Shown piece after piece: positions 9,951 through 19,190 of a stretch of DNA of 64,000 nucleotides (position 1 is the first letter of the stretch; each line of letters starts with the position of its first letter). The notes under the pieces are model-generated. The model was not told the origin of the DNA, searched no databases, and was given only the letters and a program-made list of their open reading frames with translations. The DNA comes from Kingdonia uniflora (Eukaryota > Streptophyta > Magnoliopsida > Ranunculales > Circaeasteraceae). Made by a program: the position numbers and the translations under genes. The stretch spans positions 1,364,001-1,428,000 of the forward strand of contig JACGCM010001655.1 of the NCBI GenBank assembly GCA_014058105.1. The letters are read 5' to 3'.

Positions 9951-10204
9951 AGTCTTGCCTCTTCATGTCCCTTCACAGAATAGGTTAAAGAACCATCTAC
10001 ATCGATTTGATGATTTGGATACAAACCGGTTAATTGTGAATATTTTACTGGCCAACTTTTGCACACCTTTCTTCGTTCTTGGTGAAGATATTGATAATAG
10101 AGCTCAAATGCGATCAAGGTCAGCTTCGATCCCTTTCTTGCTGATTAAATGCCCCAAGATTTTTCTTGATTGGACTCTGAACTGGCATTTATCAGGGTTG
10201 AGCT

Positions 10205-10920
10205 TCATCCTGCATGACCAAATAATTTCAAAGGTTGTGTAAAGATCTGCAAGATGATTTTCTTTCTTGAGACTCTTATAAGCATATCATCGATGTAGAC
10301 TTCCATTGTTTTCCCGAGATAATCTTTGAGCATTTGGGTTATCAATTTTCGATAAGTGGCTCCCGCATTTTTTAGTCTGAAAGGTATGACTTTATAACTG
10401 TATAATCCATGCTTTGTGATGAAAGTTCTCTTTTCTTGATCGTCGAGCAAGAATAGTATTTGATTATTTCTTGATGCAGCATCCATCATGGACAGAAGTT
10501 TGTGTCCAACAGTTGAATCGAGCAAATGATTGATTATAGGAAGAGGGAAATTGTCTTTCGGAGTGTGTTTATTTAGGTCTGTAAAATCTATACATACACT
10601 GATCTTGCCATTTTTCTTTTGAACTGCTACAATGTTTGAGATCCAGTCAGGATAGTTTGCCTTTCGAATGAATCTGACTTTAATATGTCTGTCGATCTCC
10701 TTATTAACTTTCTCCCAGAGTTGGGGTGCTGTTCCCAATTTTTGCTTAACTGCCACTGCCATGTCTTTTAAACAAAGTTTATGGCAAGCTAAAAAGGGAT
10801 CAAAACCTAGCATCTCTTGGATTGTCCATGGGAATACATCACTATTTTCCTTTAAGAATTGAATAAGTGCATCACGTTCTGTTAAAGATAGGCGAGTCCT
10901 AATATATGTACCTCATTTTT
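10205..10920 (-). pseudogene. E1 reverse transcriptase
   Basis: This is a 202-codon open frame plus an N-terminal extension. It contains the palm motif VCIDFTDLNKHTPKDNFPLP, SMMDAASRNNQI (usually SGYNQI, so one glycine motif is degraded), and FRLKNAGATYRKLI. The catalytic YIDDML lies at about 10286-10299. Upstream, at about 10820-10920, the typical gypsy leader (LIQFLKENSDVFPWTIQEM) is readable. The thumb follows after a frameshift (about 10205 downwards). The enzyme copies genomic RNA into cDNA in virus-like particles. Decay in the palm suggests it is inactive. Confidence 0.88.
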
Positions 10921-11129
10921 TACCGTTGATTTCGATGTACTATGTTACTTCTACATTTTTTGGCAGGTTCTCTATGGGTTTAGTATTCTGTAATTGTTAT
11001 GCTTCATATTCATCAAAGGGTTCTATCATGAGAGTCACTTTATTTTCACAAGCTCATACTAAATTTTGGCTGCCCTTGATTTTATATATCCCTATGTTCC
11101 AATCAAAGAGCAATGCCAAATGATAACTC

Positions 11130-11560
11130 GAAGGAATAACCTTCATGTTATGCAACCAATATTGTCCCATGATTCCCAAATATCGTGATTTTGCATTCAT
11201 AACGTAAAATGTTAAGTTTAATATTATTGGTCCTGCTATGATATGAAGTATGATTTTGCCTACTCATTCTTCTTTAGACCCATTGAAGCCACTGATATCT
11301 ATATCACAAGCCTCGACTTGATCTGTCAAGCCCATTTGATCAATTGTACTTTAAGGCACTTCAATTTTGTTTCCTGTATCTACTATCATCGTGTGCATTA
11401 TAATATTACTCATCTTTAACATAACAACGAGTGCGTCATGATGAGGGAACTTGACATGACTCGCATCACAATATTTGAAGGAAATCCCCATTCTTCTATT
11501 ATTGGGTTTTGGAAGCAAACGGGCTTTTTTTTCCACCATGGATAGGTCGTGATATTAGAT
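11130..11560 (-). pseudogene. E1 aspartic protease
   Basis: The minus frame 11539-11351 reads ISFKYCDASHVKFPHHDA, then VVMLKMSNIIMHTMIVDTGN. The DTG active-site triad is visible, although the next residue is Asn where Ser or Ala is usual. The flap side reads less well through stops down to about 11130 (for example QYWLHNMKVIPS). The same protein order is found in E2, E3 and E4. It would process the gag-pol polyprotein. Confidence 0.75.
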
Positions 11561-11689
11561 GAGATGACGCCTTTTAAATCTGACTGATCTGTTGACCTTG
11601 TGTGTCTCGATGAAGTAGCTGAGACGAAGATGGTACAGAAGTTTCTCCTCCATTCCTCATTCGATCTAAACGACCTCATTATCAAGTTT

Positions 11690-13158
11690 GTAGCTTCTAA
11701 TTTTGTAACTCTTCAGATCGACGATGTATTCGTACAATCTTCCATCTTTAAATATGTACTCCATGAGCCTTTGTAGAGCATAATAGCGTTTTGTATCATG
11801 ATGATGGACTTTGTGGTGTTTGCAGTATGGTTTACCCTCGATGGGCTGGAGGGGTTGGGCATTTCTGAAGAACTTATCCTTCTGAAGTGTGGGGTAGATA
11901 TCGGCCAGTAGTAGTCAATCTTGGAAGGTATGGCTTTGGAAGATCACTACCCTTTTTCCTGTCTTTTCCAGTATCTGTATAGCGTTCGAATTCTTGTTCT
12001 GTGGTTTGACCTTTTGGTGTCAGGATTGTCTTTTGTGGCTTTTGTCTCTCGGATATTATCCTTTCAAGATCGATGTAACTATTTACTTTTTCGATCATGT
12101 CATCGAGAATTGTAGGTATGTTCAAGATGAGGTGTTCATTTGCTCGGTCTTTTATGAGTAGAGCATTGGTAAAGGTCAAAACTATAATTTTCTGGTCGAG
12201 GCTATCCAACCTTTTTGCCAAATTTAGGAACTTTTTGGTGAATGTTATGAGCTTTTCACTCGACATTTGTTTAAGACTGATAAGAGAGTAGAGGTTTTCT
12301 TCTTTGTCCCTGTTATGCAAATAGTTTTTAACAAAAAGTTTTCACAACTATTCAAAAGTATGAATCGATCCTTCCTCCAATGAATGGAACCATCGTAGAG
12401 GCTCTCCTTGGAGACTTGTAAGGAATAATCGACACAATATATAATTCAACGTGGAATACAGTCCCAAAGAATCTTGGAACTCTTTAACGTGCCCGGCGAG
12501 ATCAATCCCCTTGTATTTTTGTCGACGTGCAAAAACTGGTTAGTACTTCACTATCTAATAGAGTTTGTGCAATGGGGCTCTTTTGTAGCTTGCTCCAGAT
12601 ATTCTTGCTTGCACGTGTTTGGGCATCAAATAGCTTTTTAATGTGCTTGTCCATGTGCTCCTAAGTAACAAACTATCGAGCAGTAACTGCGTGACATTGG
12701 TGACGCCCTTCACTGGGGTTGTGATCTCTACTTCTTTCACTGAGCCATTTGTGCACAGGGATTCGAGTCCTTCCCCTTTACAGGTCCTCCCCTTGTCTGA
12801 GGTCAACAAATACTTTATCGACTTCTTGTTGAACCCCAGGTATTAGTGAGATTTCAGGTCCACGCTGGTTATGATCAGGTCGAATATCTAATCCCTGACT
12901 GAGACCTCTAGGAGGTCCTAATCTGTATCGAGCTTAAATTCTTGATGTAGTGGGCTACACTTCTTTGTTCATTTCATTTATCATCGGCTGTCCTTCAAGA
13001 ATTTTCAACGCCTCTCGTACCTCTATCATTTGTTATTCTATAACCGTTCTCTTTTCTGTCTCAGTGTTCAAAGTAGCACATAATTCTACCATTTGGTTCA
13101 CTCCCGCACCGGTTCCTTCTGTTTGTCCAACTGAGGGATTTTGACTTGGGCTCGACAT
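11690..13158 (-). pseudogene. E1 gag
   Basis: A start at 13158 reads MSSPSQNPSVGQTEGTGAGV, followed by a short coiled-coil-like segment. The capsid-like core is clearest at 12320-11874: NLYSLISLKQMSSEKLITFT, FLNLAKRLDSLDQKIIVLTF and a 'YIDLE' helix. This is the plant Tat/gypsy gag pattern (LKQ...E.L..F..RF). It ends with KPYCKHHKVHHHDTKR, a conserved His-rich segment also present in E3 and E2. No CCHC knuckle is seen. There are many stops and shifts between 12320 and 13158. Confidence 0.75.
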
Positions 13159-13210
13159 TCCGTAAAGATGACAAGTATTTGTTGTATTCGAGAATTGTGG
13201 CTAATGTTTT

Positions 13211-13230
13211 AACTCCCCCCGACGTCGCCA
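13211..13230 (-). other. E1 primer-binding site
   Basis: On the minus strand, two bases after the LTR end, this reads TGGCGACGTCGGGGGGAGTT. It starts with TGG, as expected for pairing with a tRNA 3' CCA. It resembles the TGGCGAC-type sites reported for Ogre/Tat elements (usually assigned to tRNA-Arg), but I have not matched it to a tRNA. E3 and E4 have a different type. Confidence 0.6.
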
Positions 13231-13232
13231 AA

Positions 13233-13718
13233 TGTAAGAGCCGAAATCGGAGCTCGAACTTAGTTTCTCACACCAAAGATGTATAGAATATTGAGCAGTA
13301 AACGAGTAATAACAAACGAACACCAGATCTAGCATTGAAACCTTCAAATAGGTAAAAATAATGACCTTTCCTGAGGATTTAGAAGTAAGGATGCTATTGA
13401 TTGAGTAGCTACTTATTACAGTAAGTATGCTTGATAGTATTGTGTTGATTCTCTAGATAAAAAAATGTGTCTCTAATCTGTTCTTGTTCAGTTCTATTTA
13501 TAGGTCTCATATTATGACCGTTTTATGACCATTATCTCCTTTAATGACGAACCTTACAACGTAGTTTTGATGAGTCTTCATAATGGCTGTGTAACGGCCT
13601 GACTCGTCTTTCTGTAACGGCTTCTTTAATGACGTCGTGTGGTTGTGGAATCGAGCTGTTTGTATGGAGGTCGATATCAACAATTATATGAGGTCGAGGA
13701 TGGGAATAAGTCCTTACA
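13233..13718 (-). repeat. E1 5' LTR
   Basis: 486 bp, direct repeat of 1927-2411, starting TGTAAGAGCC and ending CTTACA, followed by the target duplication ATTGG at 13719-13723. It is 5' with respect to the minus-strand gag-pol. It shares short segments (for example gaataggtaaaaa) with the E2 LTR, so the families are related. Confidence 0.93.
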
Positions 13719-13723
13719 ATTGG

Positions 13724-13990
13724 TGTTACTCCTTATGAGCTCCCATGACCACTAGTAGATACATGCATGTAAACTAGGCGTCGCGATGTGGGGTGTAATC
13801 CAATTGATCGTAGATTTTGGATGCAACCAACCATATTAAGTTAACCGATATGATTTTGTGACGGGTTCCACGATGTCACTGTGAGAGTTAAGGTAGCAAA
13901 CTAATGTTCCGAAACTTTCTCTATCACTCCAGCTGTTGAAAGTACACTTCATTACAAAGCTCTATAACATCTAAAGCTAACCTTTTCTTT
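13724..13990. repeat. unnamed dispersed repeat, copy 1 (interrupted by E1)
   Basis: This aligns by eye with 14806-15060: atgaccactagtagat / atgaccactcgtgcat, then caaccaacc / tcaatcaacc, then ctcactccagctgttg / ctcataccagctattg. The match continues left across the E1 insertion: ccaaatgattgg at 1915-1926 equals ccaaatgattgg at 14806-14817. So E1 inserted into this copy. It shows no coding sequence. Confidence 0.65.
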
Positions 13991-14425
13991 TTTAAGTATG
14001 CAAGTGATATACCATCTATGAACCACAAGCATTATTTCCAAAAAATTACGGTAGTATTGATTGAGTGGCTAGATGATATTTTGCCGGAGCCCTTTGCAGC
14101 AAGTGTTTGTAGCCTTAGATGTTACGGATTAATTATATCCCAAAACATTCATTAAGTACTATTGATCCCAAATGCTCGTCATAATTCTCTGGCACACCTA
14201 CGGCCTAATATTTACAAGTAACATAAATAATGCACGGCTTCATATTTACTATTAAGGGAGAAAACGATTTTTATTGAGAAAACTACCATTACGGTTGAAA
14301 TCTAGGATAAGGTTCTTATACTTTTGATGTAAGAAAATGGTGTCGAGGATAAAGATGATGTTATTCATTTTTCCCATAACGAGTTTATCTAAACTATATT
14401 GTTAGATGATAGCAATTTTATTATA

Positions 14426-14573
14426 AATTACTATTTTAACAAACGTTCAAATGTGTTCTTTGTCATAATAAGAGAAATCAAAGATTCACGTCCTGTATGA
14501 ATTACTATTTTAGCAAACGTTCAAATGTGTTCTTTGACATAATAAGGGAAATCAAAGATAAACGTCGAAGGAC
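14426..14573. repeat. 74-bp tandem duplication
   Basis: The segment aattactattttaacaaac begins at 14426 and recurs at 14500 with few changes, including tgtgttctttgtcataata / tgtgttctttgacataata. Confidence 0.8.
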
Positions 14574-14805
14574 AACAATTAGGTCAGAAGGGTTAATTTA
14601 TGTCATATATCAATAAAATCTCTATTTAAAACTGGGCCGCTGGAATACTTATGACGCTTAACGTCATCTTAGACAGTCATACACGTCTCCGCCGCTCATA
14701 ATGGACCAACATCCCAATTCCACACGCCCTAATGTTAGGTCGTTTTCGGATTACTTACTCGTACACACTTGATCTCCCATGAAAGCACACTTACTTATAA
14801 ACCAC

Positions 14806-15060
14806 ACCAAATGATTGGAGTTCATCGTTATCAAATCCAATGACCACTCGTGCATGTATGCATACAAATTAGGTGTGGAGTGTCAATCAACCTTTAAAAG
14901 CGTTGGATAGGACCTATCGACGGATGATATCTCCCCATGGGCGCGAAGATGTGACTGTGTCAATGTCAAAATAGCATATAATTCGAAAGTTATCTCTCTC
15001 ATACCAGCTATTGTAAATGCACTTATAATTACTAAAGCTAGAGCTAGCCTTATCTGACTT
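14806..15060. repeat. unnamed dispersed repeat, copy 2
   Basis: Diverged direct copy of the repeat at 1880-1926 plus 13724-13990. It has no coding potential that I can support. Confidence 0.6.
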
Positions 15061-16395
15061 TGAGAATGAAATCGACATTGGACCTAAACCCATTATTGTC
15101 ACAAATACATTGATTGTAACGAATATTGTTGGATGACGCTATTTAAAGCACACGTAAATATTATACAGATCGGTTTTAATTGATTCCTGAAGCATGAGTC
15201 TTCCAAGTAGAAAAGAAAAACTATACATTAGGTCCCCCGGCCCCTATTTCATTTATTCAGCACCCTATATCTTCTGACTAAACATTAAATTTAGTTCATA
15301 TCGAACTTAATGTTGATTACAGGAGGACCGAAAAGTGACCGCTAACCAAACATAAGTCAAGTTGTAGTAGCTCAATAAAACTCATTAATTAAAACCAAAT
15401 TATCGATTTAGTCTCATGTTAGCAGATGTTAGCAGTGACTCGATTTGAAGCGGTGGAGATGGTCTTTAGTGGGGTTGAAATTGACATAAGTTTACAAAAT
15501 ATTTGACATGCACTCGCATTTACAGTTTGGCTGCAGTTGATCAGCATTTATAATTTGGCTGGAGTTGATCAGCATTTGAATTGAAGAAATATATTGATTG
15601 TCGAAAATACCCTTAAGAGAAACACGTGATCTTTTGTTCAAGTCATTCATCTATAATCTATTTGTTACATAACAAATAATACAACGTTCGATATTAAAAG
15701 ATGTGAGTATCTCGAAGACAAAATAATAATTTAGTCTTTAAAATAATTTAAGTTAGGTTCACTAAAGTCACTTAGTGTAAATTTGAAGTGTATGTCAAAT
15801 ATTTTGTGTAAATTTGAAGTGTATGTCAAATATTTTGTAAACCGTAAGGTGCAAGTTAAATATGCCATAAAATATGAAGAATTCACAGTTTCAGTGAGTG
15901 AGGAAACTTCACGACAAGGAACATTTTTTTACCCTAAATGACACTTGGCGACTACCCTTTAACATTGTCCGCCTAAGGCCTATCTCAAGTCGGAGGGCCA
16001 ACAATTATACTAGAGAATAGACACGTGGAAGGTGAGCAAACTTTACGCCAAGTGTTTTATTTTATGCACCGCAGACTGGCCCTCTTGTATTGAGTTGATG
16101 GGCATTGCTTCTTCAATTGAGTTTTATAAAACACGTGATATGTAAGTCCGTCGTTTTATGAGAAACAAAACTTCAAAACTGATGTGCCGCCCAACTTTCC
16201 GTCACTTTTTTGGAGGCAGGACCACTTAAACAAAAAAAAAAAAACATAACTTTAGTTGGTGTCATGTCCTTTGCTACTAGGATTCAAGGAAGGAAGGGTT
16301 AGGTCCATCCTATATAATTTCATGAGTGGGCTACATAATTCTTACATAATTAAGATTAAGAGTATCTCTAGCAATTCCATTTTGGGTTTGGGTTG
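15061..16395. other. gene-free stretch before E2
   Basis: I see no gene. It holds a 31-bp perfect tandem duplication (15775-15805 and 15806-15836, unit starting gtgtaaatttgaagtg), a diverged pair of ttggctg(c/g)agttgatcagc near 15530-15575, and a run of A at about 16230-16244. The last bases (about 16364-16395, ttaagagtatctctagc...) resemble one end of a Tourist-like MITE cut by E2. Confidence 0.5.
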
Positions 16396-17009
16396 TGTAA
16401 TGGCCTAATTCCGTAACCTCGAGATGGCCCAGAATTAGCTCTTACACTAATGTTCCTGTGACAAAAACTAATATAAAGCAAAAAATGACACAGGTGATTT
16501 AGCGTGAAAAACCTTTGAATAGGTACAAAACTGTGACCTCTAGTTGACGATTTTAGTAGCTGTGACTTTTATTGTTTGAGGCTGATATCTTATTACAAAT
16601 GATCTCTCGAGCAAGAAATTTTTGATCTTGTAAATAAAAAATTTGGTGTTTGAGAATAAAGAAAATTTGGTTTTCTTAGTGATTTCTCTTGTATTTTTCT
16701 GGTCATTGTCTCTTCTAGAACTTTTTCCTTATATAGGCCTTGCCTACAGTTCGTTATCGTGTTGAAGCACGTTCTCCGAACAATGAGGTAAGTGGCGGTT
16801 GACTGAGTAACTGTTGAGTTCGTGAGAGACATGTATCTTTGACTTGATCATGTTTTTCTGTTGTGCTCGACCCACGTTCTTCATCAGTTCATTATGTAGG
16901 TGTTAATACTGACTGCTTATATTACGTGTTAAATGCGTGAGTCTGATATGGAGGTAGTTCGAGTTGAAAGTAGTTTGAATTGGGTTAGATCGAGGGATAG
17001 GTCCCTACA
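16396..17009 (-). repeat. E2 3' LTR
   Basis: About 614 bp beginning TGTAATGGCC and ending GTCCCTACA, followed inside by a G-rich (C-rich on plus) tract. It shares gaaaaacctttgaataggta with the E1 LTR (gaaaaactttgaataggta). The partner LTR is outside the window, so the outer boundary rests on the TG start and the internal tract only. Confidence 0.7.
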
Positions 17010-17031
17010 ATCGCCCCCCCCCCCCCCCCCC
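17010..17031 (-). other. E2 polypurine tract with an 18-base homopolymer
   Basis: The plus strand has atcg followed by 18 C (17014-17031). On the minus strand this is a G run then CGAT, next to the LTR. It occupies the position of the GGGGGCGAT tract in E1 and E3 and appears to be an expanded version. Confidence 0.7.
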
Positions 17032-17281
17032 GCAACTGAAGTCACGAATGGCTTTGCTTGAGAAAGAATCTATAGAGTTGTTGTTGGAAGATGAAAAGAA
17101 ATGACGTATTATTGTTGATTTGACTGGTATGGAAAATGAGTATTCTTTTTTATGAATGGATGTATCTGCATTGAATGATGATGGAAATATTGATGTACGC
17201 GACGCTTGGGTTTCTGAGAGTAGCTCTATATTGAATAATGACTGCTTTGGAAATGTACCTGTGCATTAAATACGAGGGTTA

Positions 17282-17289
17282 TATAAATA
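17282..17289 (+). promoter_or_regulatory. TATA box of E2 ORF-a
   Basis: TATAAATA, 77 bp upstream of the ATG at 17359. Confidence 0.6.
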
Positions 17290-17358
17290 GTACCCGTACC
17301 GAGGATTATGGCAAAGTATAATGTTTGTTGAAAAATTATCTGGAAGTCTTGATTGATA

Positions 17359-17675
17359 ATGGTGAAGACCCGGAGAATGGTTTATAAAGAGAGTGTGTTT
17401 GTAGAGATGCAAAAATTTAAGTTGAGATACTTCGATGATCAATCATTGAAGATGCCCACCGCCATATTCCCGTTCCACCGACGTATCAGGGTATGTCGGA
17501 AGAAGAAGCGGCTGAAGCTGAAGAAGATTTTTACGGTATGTGGAGATTTTACTACGTTGTCTTAACAGGCGAGCAACGTTGGAGGTGTTTCCTCATCCTT
17601 GAGAAGGACAAGGTTGAGGAGACAAATATGGGAGCCGGTGTAACTGTAAGACAGAATCGCCAGTATCTTGCGTAG
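17359..17675 (+). pseudogene. antisense ORF-a of E2
   Basis: It starts MVKTRRMVY, continues KFKLRYFDDQSLKMPT, then shifts frame near 17460. In the second frame (17493-17675) it reads MSEEEAAEAEEDFYGMWRFY and YVVLTGEQRW, ending RQNRQYLA. The combined order (MVxTR, Tyr-Phe with QSL, acidic EEE, aromatic YY/HY-VVL) is that of E1 ORF-a and E3 ORF-a. One frameshift is enough to explain the break. Function is unknown. Confidence 0.6.
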
Positions 17676-18483
17676 GATTAGATTCTAAGGGAGGGCCCTC
17701 TTCATCTTCACCAACTCTCTAATGGTGGTGGTTATGGAGGAGGCAATGGTGGTAGTGGAGAAGGGAGACGGAGGTTGGAAGTCGTCTTCTGCACCATCAT
17801 TATTTCTTAACTCTAAGAAGACCTTCTGTTTGAAGAGTTGGTTCAAGTAAATACTTTCTTTCTTCTATAGTTTCCATTTAAAGTTTGGCTCCATGTCTAG
17901 ACTTCGACCAAACTCAGAGGAAGGATGATGTTCAGCATTTTCCAATGCCTGCTTTGTTTCAGAAGATTCTTGAAGTGAAACATCGCTGAAGACAGATGAA
18001 CTGAAGGATTTGTTGTTTTCTGAGTACCTGAAAGACTTGGTATCTATAAAGTACTTATATTTATATTCGAGCTTATTAAAAAATGCTTATTCAAACTTTG
18101 TGTTGATAGATAGAACTAACTCTTATGATTGTACTCAAGTTATGAGTAATTCAAAGATGTATGAGTAAAGGACGAATCATGATATAAGATTGAATTTTGA
18201 AAGTATATTTTAGTAATCGAGCTGTAAAAATGTGTTTGTGAAATAAAATATGTGTAAGAATTTTTTTTCGAACTGAATAACTTTGGATTATTGGGGGAGA
18301 TAACTACAAAAGATTTAAAATTCACAGGAATTTGGAAATTCGAGTTCAGAGAGTTCTATCTTGAAATGTTGGATTTGGGAAAAATAAATTCAAAATGATG
18401 TAGGCCAAATTCACTGAGATCGATGTGGATAAATAAGTTCAAATAATTTCTTATTAGGATATTACGGTTCCCTGTTGTGGAAA
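17676..18483. other. spacer between ORF-a and ORF-b of E2
   Basis: No supportable gene. It includes a Gly-codon-like ggtggtgg run near 17720-17760 and AT-rich DNA, presumably the ORF-a 3' end and the ORF-b upstream region. Confidence 0.45.
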
Positions 18484-18499
18484 TATAAAATATAAATAC
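18484..18499 (+). promoter_or_regulatory. TATA region of E2 ORF-b
   Basis: atataaaatataaata, about 80-93 bp upstream of the ORF-b start at 18577. Confidence 0.5.
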
Positions 18500-18576
18500 G
18501 AATTACAGGGTATTTGAAGTAATCTAGAAAACTGGATAAATAGGGGAAGTGGGCTTAGATAGGAGGAAGACAAAAG

Positions 18577-18930
18577 ATGATGTGGACTCGATCTGAGAGA
18601 ATTTGTTATATCGCTGAGGGACGATTGGCGATTAAGATAGCTAAAGTGCGAGATCGCATTATTGGCTTTCTAAATTATGATGATGACCTACTAGTGTTTG
18701 AGTATTAGTTTGAAGGTTTAGATTGGATAGGTAGGGAACTTGAGTTAGGACGTCGCTTCTACAAAGAGTTATTCCGGGAAGTGATTGCGGAGCCTTCAGC
18801 TCAAAAAGAGGTTGTGAGGCAAATTGCTGAAGAAGAGATTGAGTTAGAAGATGTGAAGATTATAGGAGGCAAACTGATTAGGTTTGGCTCCTCAGGACAT
18901 CTGGGATGTTTCAGGTATAATTATATGTGA
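18577..18930 (+). pseudogene. antisense ORF-b of E2 (118 codons)
   Basis: MMWTRSERICYIAEGRLAIK opens the frame, then VRDRIIGFLNYDDDLL, one stop (near 18709), FEGLDWIGRELELGR, and an end reading SSGHLGCFRYNY. The length is identical to the E1 homologue (354 bp) and nearly that of the E3 homologue (369 bp). Shared positions include EGRLAIK, the YDD/YDA turn, the EGL/VEL motif and a C-terminal Gly-Gly-(E/K)-(I/L)-I segment. Apart from a single stop the frame is clean, so loss of function is recent or the stop is a point change. The protein family is not named. Confidence 0.6.
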
Positions 18931-19088
18931 GGGAGTGAATTGTATAAGGTCGAATAACTGTCAAGGAAATGCAATTAGAATGAAGTTTGAATTTGTCCCA
19001 TTTTGTTGTAAATGTTATCGTGACTGTTTTGAATATATAATTTAAAATTTTGAAATGTTAGAGCTTTGGAAATAACGTCAGTACTTCT

Positions 19089-19096
19089 ATAAGTAG
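19089..19096 (+). promoter_or_regulatory. TATA-like box of E2 ORF-c
   Basis: TATAAGTA, 102 bp upstream of the ATG at 19191. Confidence 0.45.
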
Positions 19097-19190
19097 TAGA
19101 AGCCATAATAGAAAAAAATTAGGTAGCTTTGTTTTTTGTCTCTTGTGTTAGTGCTGGGAAAGTTCGATTCCGTGTAAGTGTTGATTCATC

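Larger units (their letters stand above)
1927..13718 (-). mobile_element. E1: Tat-like Ty3/gypsy LTR retrotransposon with antisense cassette
   Basis: Two similar LTRs (1927-2411 and 13233-13718) both begin TGTAAGAGCC and end CTTACA on the plus strand. They are flanked by a perfect 5-bp target-site duplication ATTGG (1922-1926 and 13719-13723). On the minus strand the order is LTR, primer-binding site, gag, protease, reverse transcriptase, RNase H, integrase C-terminal part, then a plus-strand antisense cassette (2662-8370), polypurine tract and LTR. The domain order PR-RT-RH-INT and the RT sequence are Ty3/gypsy, closest in style to the plant Tat lineage. Most integrase sequence upstream of about 9360 is missing, and the frames carry stops, so it is non-autonomous. 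A Tourist-like MITE sits at 3191-3641. Confidence 0.9.
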
